Part shown: positions 5,651 to 11,765 of the stretch, piece by piece
Position numbering within the stretch: the first letter of the stretch is position 1
Layout: every line of letters starts with the position of its first letter
DNA from: Microcaldota archaeon
GTDB taxonomy: Archaea > Micrarchaeota > Micrarchaeia > Norongarragalinales > Norongarragalinaceae
Assembly (NCBI GenBank): GCA_016214445.1
Contig: JACROM010000043.1
Coordinates: 1-11,849, forward strand
Reading direction: 5' to 3'
DNA length: 11,849 nt
Translations under genes and position numbers: made by a program
The notes under the pieces: generated by a model
The model's input: only the letters and a program-made list of their open reading frames with translations
Databases searched by the model: none
Told to the model about the DNA's origin: nothing

Positions 5651-6433
5651 CTAATAGCGAGGATTACGAACGCCCGGCGTACTCGTGCTTACCGGGCCAT
5701 TACCGAAGACGTAACGCCACTTCTCCCCGAACAACCCTTTCTGCTCGTCCTTGAACTGCTGCTCGCCAATCGCGGCAGCAGCATCAAGCAACTGCCTATC
5801 ACTCAACCCGCACGAGGACAAAAGACGGAAAAGCAGCTTAGAATCGAAAACGCAATTCTCGAAAAGACCCAAAACGTCCCGCGCATCCTTCCAAAGCTTT
5901 GACTGGTAATGAGACTGACGGCTCACATCGGCAGTGCGAAGGTAATGATTTCTCCCGATTAACGCGCCAACCTTGTACACCAACAACAACTCCGGCACAA
6001 TAATATACGTCTCAGCGCCAGGAGCGAAAGAAAATCTTTGCTTGTGTTTTTCCGCCAAAGCCCATGGAATAATCAACTCCGTGCCCGAAACCTGGACGTT
6101 TCGGTCCATGGAAACCGCGTCCACAATAATCTTCACTTTCCGACCGTCAGAAGCAACCCTTGTTTTCGAGAATTCAAAATCGAAAAAATCCACGTTCCGG
6201 CTTTCAGAATATCCGTTCGACTTGAAATACGCGGTCAACGTCATTTGCTTTGAAGCCGCGCCAGGAAACACGACGTCAATATCCTTTGAACCCAAGCCAT
6301 GATGGTAAGCCCAAGCCGCCCACCCGCCGACAATCAAAGGGTCGTGACCCTGAACGTGGTTATACCACCTAATGAACTCCACTAACTCTTTTCGTGTCTC
6401 TCCAGTAATTTCCGCCGAGTAATCCGCTTCCAT
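5651..6433 (-). CDS. AbiEii-like nucleotidyltransferase toxin
   Basis: A 260-aa protein of the AbiEii/AbiGii nucleotidyltransferase group. Motif I is IVGGWAAWAYHHG then LGSKDIDVVF: G36-G37-W38 and D51/D53 of the DID metal site. Motif II is KIIVDAVS with D105 as likely third carboxylate. Motif III-like features are PELLLVYKVGAL (K154) with R161, then KLWKDARDVLGLF (K182, D183, D186), matching the family pattern of Lys, Arg and a KD..D helix. In type IV systems AbiEii is a GTP-binding nucleotidyltransferase; the related MenT toxins add nucleotides to the tRNA acceptor end. The start ATG 6433 has GTGGGG a few bases upstream and is only three bases after the AbiEi-like stop, so the two are one operon in the usual antitoxin-first order. 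Substrate unknown. Confidence 0.82.
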   Translation of the reverse strand: MEADYSAEITGETRKELVEFIRWYNHVQGHDPLIVGGWAAWAYHHGLGSKDIDVVFPGAASKQMTLTAYFKSNGYSESRNVDFFDFEFSKTRVASDGRKVKIIVDAVSMDRNVQVSGTELIIPWALAEKHKQRFSFAPGAETYIIVPELLLVYKVGALIGRNHYLRTADVSRQSHYQSKLWKDARDVLGLFENCVFDSKLLFRLLSSCGLSDRQLLDAAAAIGEQQFKDEQKGLFGEKWRYVFGNGPVSTSTPGVRNPRY

Positions 6434-6436
6434 TTT

Positions 6437-7018
6437 TTAGCCCCACGTTTTCTTTATCAATTGCTCCGCCGCGTAAGCCCGTTCACTACACAACAAGTCA
6501 ATAATAGTGCGCGTTTTCGCAGTAAGCCTAACTCCCTTCTCGGAAACGATATCTTCGTCATCCTGCAAGTCGTCTTCGTACACATCAACACGAACCCGCC
6601 GGCCAGACGGCAATTCTAAAAGCGCCTTGTTTAGGGCTTCTGACCCGTACACCTGTACTGACGGGTCCCGAAAGTAATCATCATAATAAGCCAAAGCAGA
6701 AGATAGGCAATAAACCGCATCATGTTCTTTAAAGAGTTTCGTCAGCTCCTTGGCGTCAACGTGTAACGTGTACGCGCCACTATGCAAATCGTCCATCCGC
6801 CGGAAAACAGAAAACGTCTGCGCCAACGCGGCAGGCGCAATAACTCGATACCCCCCGGACTCTTCCGCAGCAAACTTCCGAGACATCATCCACTGAGTAA
6901 CCCGGTTCACCAACCCAAACGAAACGCCAGTCGCTTTTTGAGCCTCCATCTGCTTAAACTGACCTGACTCTAGAGCAAAGCGCACGACCTTGTATGTTTG
7001 CGGACTCGTCAGTTTCAT
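6437..7018 (-). CDS. AbiEi-like antitoxin / autorepressor
   Basis: A 193-aa protein with a winged-helix N-terminal domain (about 1-60: helix-turn-helix ATGVSFGLVNRVTQWMMSR, wing GGYRVI). Its C-terminal part resembles the AbiEi antitoxin domain: VYCLSSALAYYDDY (102-115), VQVYG (121-125), a beta-rich VRVDVYEDD (142-150), and RTIIDLLCSERAYAAEQLIKK (170-190), the family's hallmark helix. AbiEi proteins counter AbiEii and repress their own operon by binding repeats upstream. The ATG at 7018 has no ribosome binding site. An AT-rich TATA-like stretch (CACTAAATAACG, about 7041-7052) centred 28 bases upstream suggests a leaderless mRNA, and that box lies inside the tandem repeat described separately. 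Closest to the AbiEi_2-type (PF09952) proteins by appearance; this is a from-memory assignment. Confidence 0.78.
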   Translation of the reverse strand: MKLTSPQTYKVVRFALESGQFKQMEAQKATGVSFGLVNRVTQWMMSRKFAAEESGGYRVIAPAALAQTFSVFRRMDDLHSGAYTLHVDAKELTKLFKEHDAVYCLSSALAYYDDYFRDPSVQVYGSEALNKALLELPSGRRVRVDVYEDDLQDDEDIVSEKGVRLTAKTRTIIDLLCSERAYAAEQLIKKTWG

Positions 7019-7042
7019 TTAAACCCAAAACACCCACTATCG

Positions 7043-7076
7043 TTATTTAGTGATAATTTCATTGTTTATTGATAAT
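7043..7076. promoter_or_regulatory. Tandem 15-bp repeat over the AbiE promoter, operator candidate
   Basis: TTATTTAGTGATAAT (7043-7057) and TTGTTTATTGATAAT (7062-7076) match at 13 of 15 positions with a period of 19 bp, nearly two helical turns. The first copy contains the presumed TATA element of the abiEi-like gene (start 7018, minus strand). Repeats upstream of abiEi bound by the antitoxin's winged helix are established for this family, so these are the natural candidate sites for autorepression. Confidence 0.5.
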
Positions 7077-7736
7077 ATAAAGTTTGTGGTGCCCAAACAA
7101 CGCTCGGAAACCCGGAACGCAAAACAGCTCATAGAACTCGCCAGGTACCTCGTCAGCGCGGTCGGTTCGAAAATAAGCTTGAACAAGTTGTCCAACGTTT
7201 TCGGGCTCTCCAACGACACGCTCGCGCTGTACGTTGGCTACATGGTTGACGCCTACCTCTTGTTCGAAGTGCCTCACTTTTCCTATTCGGTGAAAACAAG
7301 GCACGACGTGACAAAACTGCCGAAGTTATACGTGCTCGACAACGGCCTGATAAACATCGTCAGCATCAAGTACTCTAAAAGCAGGGGACAAATGTTCGAG
7401 AACACTGCGTTAATCAAATTGTCCGAGCAATCCGACGAAGTAAGCTACTGGTCGGAGCTGAAATCCGAGGTTGACTTCATAGCCGGCAAAACCGCCATAA
7501 ACGTGACGGCGACAGACGAAATACCTGAAAGAGAAATAAAAGGATTGAATGATTTCCGCAAAAAACACCGAGGCGTTCATCCCTTGCTCATCACCGAGTC
7601 CACGACAAAAGACGGCAGGGTTTCCCTCGCAGACTTTCTCAGAACAGGTTTGGACGCGCCCGAAAACCACGCTTCAAGAACACGCCGAAATAATCAGGTA
7701 CGCGCACGCGGCAAAGCAGCTGCTCCGGCAAATTGA
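7050..7736 (+). pseudogene. N-terminally truncated AAA-family/DUF4143 ATPase
   Basis: This frame gives the C-terminal half of an ATP-binding protein of the ATPase/DUF4143 family. RNAKQLIELARYLVSAVGSKIS with NKLSNVFGLSNDTLALYVGY is the helical winged region; AYLLFEVPHFSYSVK, KLYVLDNGL, FENTALIKL, YWSELKSEVDFIAG and INVTATDEIPEREIKGL are the DUF4143 nuclease-like landmarks (E140 and D142). The whole N-terminal ATPase domain (Walker A and B, about 200 residues) is absent. Homology begins near residue 20, with the AbiE promoter repeats directly upstream. GTG 7050 is inside an operator repeat and has no ribosome binding site. The last about 30 residues (Arg-rich) look out of frame, whereas the +1 frame around 7685-7760 reads as a good helix (EHAEIIRYAHAAKQLL), suggesting a frameshift near 7660-7690. 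Probably a decaying remnant. Confidence 0.75.
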
Positions 7737-7882
7737 AACCGAAGTTTGGGATGAAAATGGACAAGCGCGCGTGGTTCGTATGGGCAGGTTTTCCGGATTT
7801 CACGAAAAAACAACTCACCCCCTGCTTTTTCGCGCGCTGGCGCGTGTGTTTTTCTGGAAAAGGTTGGGTTCGGGAAAGAGGG

Positions 7883-7910
7883 GAAAAGAAAAAATAAAAG
7901 AAAAAAAGAA
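7883..7910 (-). terminator. T-rich terminator after the four-TM gene
   Basis: Read on the minus strand this is an almost uninterrupted T-run (TTTCTTTTTTTC, then more T) starting about 20 bases after the stop codon of the membrane protein gene. Archaeal RNA polymerase terminates at such T-runs. Confidence 0.65.
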
Positions 7911-7929
7911 AGCTTCGCTCAAACCAACC

Positions 7930-8310
7930 CTAGTTGGCTTGGGCGAGCGCATAGATTTCCTTCAACGCTATGAGCACCGCGCCCGGAGCGACGAAGAACA
8001 CGAGGTTGCTCGCTATCGACTGCAATATGGTTGCCATGGAACCGAGGTTAAGCGGCGTGGCGAGCGTAATCAGCATTCCGCTGAAAGCGTTAGCGCCTAC
8101 CAGGACTGCAATGTTCGCTATCAAATACCCGGCAACTTCCTTTTCGGTGATGTTCAGCAACGCGACCAGCAAGCCCATGATAGCCAAAATGGCCAGCATC
8201 AACGAGGCAGGCTGAAGGTTGAAGACACCCAGCACCAAGGCGAGCAGGACACCCAGTATAAAGGCCCAGTCGCCAACAGTCTTCATCATATCCTTGTCTT
8301 TTGAAGGCAT
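7930..8310 (-). CDS. Four-TM small membrane protein, unknown function
   Basis: A 126-aa protein. A short charged N-terminus (MPSKDKDMMK) precedes four hydrophobic helices (about 15-30, 36-53, 60-82, 95-117), then a short KEIYALAQAN tail. Helix 3 contains AGYLIANIAVLVGANAF. I recognise the overall type, small polytopic proteins seen repeatedly in DPANN-like archaea, but know no function. ATG 8310 is preceded on the minus strand by AGGAGG nine bases upstream, which decides this start over the 80-codon longer frame. It is divergent from the thermosome gene across a 225-base intergenic region and ends with its own T-rich terminator, so it is monocistronic. Confidence 0.7.
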   Translation of the reverse strand: MPSKDKDMMKTVGDWAFILGVLLALVLGVFNLQPASLMLAILAIMGLLVALLNITEKEVAGYLIANIAVLVGANAFSGMLITLATPLNLGSMATILQSIASNLVFFVAPGAVLIALKEIYALAQAN

Positions 8311-8535
8311 AATCCCATTCCTCCTTTTGTAAACCACGGCGCAACACGCGTGTCGCACCATAGTATTTTCACAATAGGAGGGAAAAACACAATAAAAACA
8401 AGAGTTTTTACGCCAAATGACGAATTTCTTGGTTTTCGGGTGCCGGCGCAAGATTTTTATTGTGCTTCCTGAAAGAACAATAGTACTGTTTTTACGCAAC
8501 GCTATAGACGCGTAATTTTGGAGGAGATTCTGAAT
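8311..8535. promoter_or_regulatory. Divergent promoter region, four-TM gene / thermosome
   Basis: Holds the ribosome binding site of the minus-strand gene next to 8311, and for the thermosome a candidate TATA element TTTTTATTG (8454-8462) and GGAGGAGA (8520-8527), eight bases before ATG 8536. An imperfect 22-bp palindrome around the perfect core ACACGCGTGT (8344-8353) lies in the leader of the minus-strand gene and could be an operator. I see no gene in it. Confidence 0.45.
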
Positions 8536-10185
8536 ATGCAGCAAGGACAATTACAAGGACAGCAATACATGGTTTTGCCGGAAGGTTCGGCAAGGATACT
8601 CGGAAGGGACGCGCAGCGCACCAACATCGCAGTTGGCTATGCCGTTGCTTCGGCAGTCAAGAGCACTCTTGGCCCGAGGGGCATGGACAAGATGATGGTG
8701 TCCGAGATGGGCGACATCGTCATCACCAACGACGGCGCCACTATATTGAAGGAAATGAACGTCGAACACCCGGCAGCCAAGATGATGGTGGAAATCGCCA
8801 AAACGCAAGACGAAGAAGTTGGCGACGGAACAACTTCCGCGGTCGTAATCGCAGGCGAACTGCTCAAGAAGGCTCTCGAGCTTTTGGAACAGGACGTGCA
8901 CCCCTCGACCATAATTTCCGGTTACAAGAGCGCCGCAAACAAAGCAATAGAATACCTTTACGACGCTTCGGAAAACGTGACCCTCAAGGACAACGCACTA
9001 CTCAACAAGATAGCGGCGATTGCAATGGGCTCGAAGACAGTAACGGCAGGCGAAACCAAGGAATTCCTCGCCAAGCTGGTCGTGGAAGCTGTAACGCAGG
9101 TCGCCGAGGAAAACAACAAGGTCGTAAGCGTGGACAAGGACTACATCAAGATCGAGAAGAAGCAGGGGAGCGACATTGGCCAGACCTCGCTCATCCGGGG
9201 AGTGCTCATAGACAAGGAAGTGGTGCACCCGGCCATGCCGAAAAAGCTGGAGAAGGGCAAGATAGCCTTGTTGGATGCCGCTCTCGAAATAGAGAAGACC
9301 GAGACCGACGCGAGAATCAGCATTACTTCTCCTGAGCAGATGACTGCTTTCCTCGAACAGGAGGAGAAGATGCTGAAGAACATGGTGGAAAAGGTAGCTG
9401 CCTCGGGTGCAACAGTGTTGTTCTGCCAGAAAGGCATAGACGACGTCGCACAGCACTACCTCGCCAAGAAGGGCATACTCGCAACACGCAGGGTGAAGAA
9501 AAGCGACATGGAAAAGCTCGCCCGCGCAACAGGCGCGCGCGTCATAACAACGCTCGAGGACCTCGGCGCAAACGACCTGGGGTTCGCCGGGTTGGTGGAA
9601 GAACGCAAGGTGGCCGGCGAACAGATGATTTTCGTCGAAAAATGCAAGGACCCGAAGAGCGTTACGCTCCTAATGAGGGGCGGAACAGAGCACGTGGTTG
9701 ACGAAGGCGAAAGGGCTCTTGTCGACGCCATAGGAGCAGTCCGCTCAGCTGTACAGGAGGGGAAGTACGTTACTGGCGGCGGCTCCATAGAGATGGAACT
9801 AGCGATGCACCTGCGCAAGTACGCCAACCAGGTCGGCGGCCGCGAACAACTCGCCATACAAGCATTTGCCGAAGCCTTGGAAGTAATACCGCGCACCCTT
9901 AGCGAATCGTGCGGACTTGACTCAATAGACACGCTGGTCGAGCTGCGCACCAAGCACGAGAAGGGAAGCGGGGCAGCGGGCATAGACGTGCTGAAAGGAA
10001 AGGTAGGAGACCTCAAGGCAGTCGGCGTGATAGAGCCGCTCAAGGTCAAGAAGCAGGCGTTGCGGAGCGCTTCCGAAGTGACTGAAATGATTCTCCGCAT
10101 CGACGACATAATTGCTTCCAAAGGAAAGGCTGCAGCGCCCGCAGGCGGCGGAGCCGGCGGCATGGGCGGAATGGGAATGGACTGA
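8536..10185 (+). CDS. Thermosome subunit (group II chaperonin)
   Basis: A 549-aa subunit of the archaeal double-ring, ATP-driven cytosolic protein-folding chaperonin. Signatures in order: [14 protein letters not shown] (18-31), [13 protein letters not shown] (42-54), [11 protein letters not shown] (62-72) with nucleotide-binding D66, and [17 protein letters not shown] (94-110) with catalytic-loop D97. The apical domain follows around 205-365, then the [18 protein letters not shown] and [10 protein letters not shown] segments (380-425) and [13 protein letters not shown] near the end. The C-terminus is the usual flexible GGMGGMGMD tail. The length is normal for the family. ATG 8536 is chosen because of GGAGGAGA eight bases upstream, not the earlier TTG 8518. 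A T-rich terminator follows directly. Only one subunit gene is visible; whether the ring is homo-oligomeric cannot be seen. Confidence 0.98.
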   Translation: MQQGQLQGQQYMVLPEGSARILGRDAQRTNIAVGYAVASAVKSTLGPRGMDKMMVSEMGDIVITNDGATILKEMNVEHPAAKMMVEIAKTQDEEVGDGTTSAVVIAGELLKKALELLEQDVHPSTIISGYKSAANKAIEYLYDASENVTLKDNALLNKIAAIAMGSKTVTAGETKEFLAKLVVEAVTQVAEENNKVVSVDKDYIKIEKKQGSDIGQTSLIRGVLIDKEVVHPAMPKKLEKGKIALLDAALEIEKTETDARISITSPEQMTAFLEQEEKMLKNMVEKVAASGATVLFCQKGIDDVAQHYLAKKGILATRRVKKSDMEKLARATGARVITTLEDLGANDLGFAGLVEERKVAGEQMIFVEKCKDPKSVTLLMRGGTEHVVDEGERALVDAIGAVRSAVQEGKYVTGGGSIEMELAMHLRKYANQVGGREQLAIQAFAEALEVIPRTLSESCGLDSIDTLVELRTKHEKGSGAAGIDVLKGKVGDLKAVGVIEPLKVKKQALRSASEVTEMILRIDDIIASKGKAAAPAGGGAGGMGGMGMD

Positions 10186-10202
10186 AAAGTCCGCCTCCCT
10201 AA

Positions 10203-10240
10203 TTTTTTCTTTTTTATTTTATTTTTTCTCTTTTCGTTTC
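10203..10240 (+). terminator. T-rich terminator of the thermosome gene
   Basis: Several T-runs of four to six bases in succession (TTTTTTCTTTTTTATTTTATTTTTT-like pattern) begin 18 bases after the thermosome stop, without a strong hairpin. This is the normal archaeal terminator type. Confidence 0.75.
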
Positions 10241-10265
10241 TGTTTTTGAGCATCAGCCAAAAGCC

Positions 10266-10276
10266 TTTTTATATAA
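10266..10276 (+). promoter_or_regulatory. TATA box of the RelB/RelE operon
   Basis: TTTTTATATAA, preceded by a purine-rich AAAAGCC (BRE-like). Its centre is about 34 bases before ATG 10306, predicting a leader of roughly ten bases that just includes the GGTGA ribosome binding site at 10296-10300. It is the best TATA match in the window. Confidence 0.75.
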
Positions 10277-10305
10277 GCAACCATAGCAGGTTATTGGTGA
10301 GTTAT

Positions 10306-10545
10306 ATGAACGTTACGACAGTACAGATTTCAACCGACACCCGCAAGAAGCTCGGCTCCTTCAGGGACTACCCGCGCGAGACGTACGATGAAATCATCCA
10401 TAAGATGATGGTGGTGTTTGAAAAAATCAGGAACGAAGGCGAGCTAAGCGAGGAAACACTTGGGGACATCAGGGAAGCGGAGAGGCAATACTCGGGCGGA
10501 AAAGGAATTTCAACGAAGGAGCTGCTGAAGAAACTCGAGGCATGA
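10306..10545 (+). CDS. RelB-type antitoxin with ribbon-helix-helix-like N-terminus
   Basis: A 79-aa protein. The N-terminal 40 residues (TTVQISTDTRKKLGSF, then PRETYDEIIHKMM) have the pattern of a short beta strand plus two helices, as in archaeal ribbon-helix-helix antitoxins that bind their own operator. The C-terminal half (LSEETLGDIREAERQYSGGKGISTKELLKKLEA) is the extended helix-plus-'GkgIS.eEl' tail of RelB-like antitoxins that wraps the toxin. ATG 10306 is supported by GGTGA six bases upstream and the TATA box. The stop lies four bases before the RelE-type toxin start, so the pair is co-translated. As usual for such modules the operon is probably autoregulated; no operator palindrome is obvious. 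Confidence 0.85.
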   Translation: MNVTTVQISTDTRKKLGSFRDYPRETYDEIIHKMMVVFEKIRNEGELSEETLGDIREAERQYSGGKGISTKELLKKLEA

Positions 10546-10549
10546 CGCG

Positions 10550-10798
10550 ATGTACGAGGTCGTCTGGATGCCGAAAGCGCTTGAAAGGCTCGGAGAGCTC
10601 GATAAAGCCGTGGCGCTTCGGATTGTGGAAAAAGTAGAAGGCGCAAAGGAAATACCTTACCATTATTTCGACAAACTGGTCGGGATGGAAAGATGGCGCC
10701 TGCGCATCGGCGACTACAGGGCAATAGCCTTAATTGACGAGGCAAAAAAGAAAATAGTCGTCCTGACAATCGGCCACAGGAAGAAAATATACAAATAG
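10550..10798 (+). CDS. RelE/ParE-superfamily toxin
   Basis: An 82-aa protein with the full RelE fold outline: N-terminal strand YEVVWMPKALERL, two helices, LVGMERWRLRIGDYRAIALID, and a final IVVLTIGHRKKIYK. The R-x-R..GDYR and GHRKKIY segments carry the basic residues (R50, R52, R57, H76, R77, K78, Y81) expected for ribosome-dependent mRNA cleavage in archaeal RelE toxins. Sequence alone does not separate an mRNA-cleaving RelE from a gyrase-directed ParE, but the archaeal type with the C-terminal GHRkkIY is normally called RelE. It is translationally linked to the antitoxin just upstream. Confidence 0.9.
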   Translation: MYEVVWMPKALERLGELDKAVALRIVEKVEGAKEIPYHYFDKLVGMERWRLRIGDYRAIALIDEAKKKIVVLTIGHRKKIYK

Positions 10799-10824
10799 CA
10801 ACTTGCGAAAAGAGGAAAAACGAA

Positions 10825-11448
10825 ATGGAACGCATCGAGGAAATCCACAGGCAAATCGACCACGCCCTGATGATGCGGGAAACAGGCGACGGCGACAGGG
10901 AAGAAGTGCGCAGGTTCATACACGCGATGCAGCGCGGAAAACCGCCGCGGTCGGATGAGAAACCGTTGGATCCAGCTCTTTACGGACTTCCAAATACAGA
11001 TTTGAACCAACTTGAAGAATTCCAGCAAAAACGAATATGCTCGGGCATAGGTACTGTCAAAGAAGGCGGCGTGTTCCGGCTCGTCAGGTTCTACGATTCC
11101 ATCAAAAAAGCCGAAGAACACATGACCGAAGAACAAAAAAGAAGACTCGCGCGCATAAAAGAGCTTGAAGACGAAATAATTCGGACGCGCGCAAGCATCC
11201 ACCTGACAGTATTGGACGACAGTTCGCTCGTGAGAGACGCCCTGAACACTTTCACTGGCAAACCAATATTCCACACGCAAACGCTACACCAGCTTCTAAA
11301 AAACTACCTCAAACGCAGCGGACAACGGACCGATTCCAACCAAACGGTGCAAAAATATACGTTGAAACTCCTCGAAAACCTTAGGAAAAAAATCGCGGAA
11401 GAACACGAGAAACTGAAAGGAGAGCCGAACTTGGCTGACTTGATTTAG
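10825..11448 (+). CDS. Unrecognised coiled-coil protein downstream of RelE
   Basis: A 207-aa soluble, charged protein. A helical N-terminus (about 1-40, HRQIDHALMMRETGDGDREEVRRF) is followed by a Pro/Gly-containing stretch with PALYGLPNTDLNQLEEFQ, a compact GIGTVKEGGVFRLVRFYDS segment (74-92), a long probable coiled coil (93-127, EEHMTEEQKRRLARIKELEDEI), and a second helical region rich in Lys/Glu near the C-terminus (170-200). No TM segment, signal peptide or catalytic motif is visible and I recognise no family. ATG 10825 follows AGAGG by several bases and begins 26 bases after the RelE stop with no promoter or terminator between, so it is likely the third gene of that operon. It could be an unrelated passenger. 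Confidence 0.6.
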   Translation: MERIEEIHRQIDHALMMRETGDGDREEVRRFIHAMQRGKPPRSDEKPLDPALYGLPNTDLNQLEEFQQKRICSGIGTVKEGGVFRLVRFYDSIKKAEEHMTEEQKRRLARIKELEDEIIRTRASIHLTVLDDSSLVRDALNTFTGKPIFHTQTLHQLLKNYLKRSGQRTDSNQTVQKYTLKLLENLRKKIAEEHEKLKGEPNLADLI

Positions 11449-11512
11449 CGATGCTCTCGGAACTTCCGGGAACTGCTTAAAAACGTGCTCCACCATTTGA
11501 AATACTAATTAT

Positions 11513-11669
11513 GGGCCCGTAACTCAGCCTGGACAGAGTGCTTGCCTTCTAAGAAACCTTTCTTTCTTTTGCGAAAAGAAAGAAAGCTTTCATGGAAAGA
11601 AAGAAAACTTTCGCGGAAAGAAGGATGGAGGAAAGCAAGAAGCCGTGGGTTCGAATCCCACCGGGCCCG
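11513..11669 (+). tRNA. tRNA-Arg(UCU) with an 82-base intron
   Basis: Acceptor GGGCCCG (11513-11519) pairs with CGGGCCC (11662-11668), with discriminator G 11669 and no encoded CCA. D-stem ACTC/GAGT (11522-11525/11536-11539). Anticodon stem CTTGC/GCAAG (11541-11545/11635-11639). T-arm GTGGG-TTCGAAT-CCCAC (11645-11661). The loop reads C32 T33 T34 C35 T36 A37, anticodon UCU at 11548-11550, then the intron at 11552-11633, then A38 at 11634. The spliced tRNA is 75 bases. Splicing signal: C32-C35 (CTTC) pairs with intron bases 11628-11631 (GAGG, one U.G wobble), leaving three-base bulges TA|A and AA|A. This is the canonical bulge-helix-bulge for the archaeal tRNA-splicing endonuclease. It reads AGA codons. 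Confidence 0.95.
11552..11633 (+). other. tRNA intron, 82 bases, hairpin-rich and purine/pyrimidine-skewed
   Basis: Located at the canonical 37/38 position. It is built almost only of CTTTC/GAAAG-type blocks: a perfect 13-bp hairpin (11558-11570 with 11574-11586, loop GCG), then CTTTC-ATG-GAAAG (11587-11599), then CTTTC-GCG-GAAAG (11608-11620). The intron helix next to the 5' bulge is weak (GAAA faces ATG), so the bulge-helix-bulge is somewhat relaxed on the intron side. No endonuclease is encoded. Confidence 0.85.
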
Positions 11670-11765
11670 CTTCCGTTTTGTTTAAAAATAAGGGGCCCCT
11701 AATAGCCGAACATGATTACATGAAAACCCCCTTCATCTATAATTGTTGTTTGGAGGTGGTTTGGA
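11670..11765 (+). other. Non-coding stretch between tRNA-Arg and IS110 transposase, possible bridge-RNA region
   Basis: Only 96 bases separate the tRNA 3' end from the transposase start. They contain the palindrome GGGGCCCC (11692-11699), a small hairpin ATGAA-AACCCCC-TTCAT (11720-11736) with a C-rich loop, a TATA-like CTATAATT (11737-11744) and a strong ribosome binding site GGAGGTGG (11752-11759). IS110-group elements encode their bridge RNA in the non-coding end upstream of the transposase. The element boundary is not identifiable here and the region is short for a complete bridge RNA. Confidence 0.35.

Noticed and set aside
7930..8550. Longer frame of the four-TM protein starting 80 codons upstream
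   Set aside because: The extension crosses the thermosome promoter region and lacks protein character, while ATG 8310 has AGGAGG at good spacing.
8998..10253. Long minus-strand frames opposite the thermosome gene, and similar ones opposite metG
   Set aside because: They are antisense shadows of clearly coding genes, with low-complexity Ser/Leu/Pro-rich translations and no ribosome binding sites.
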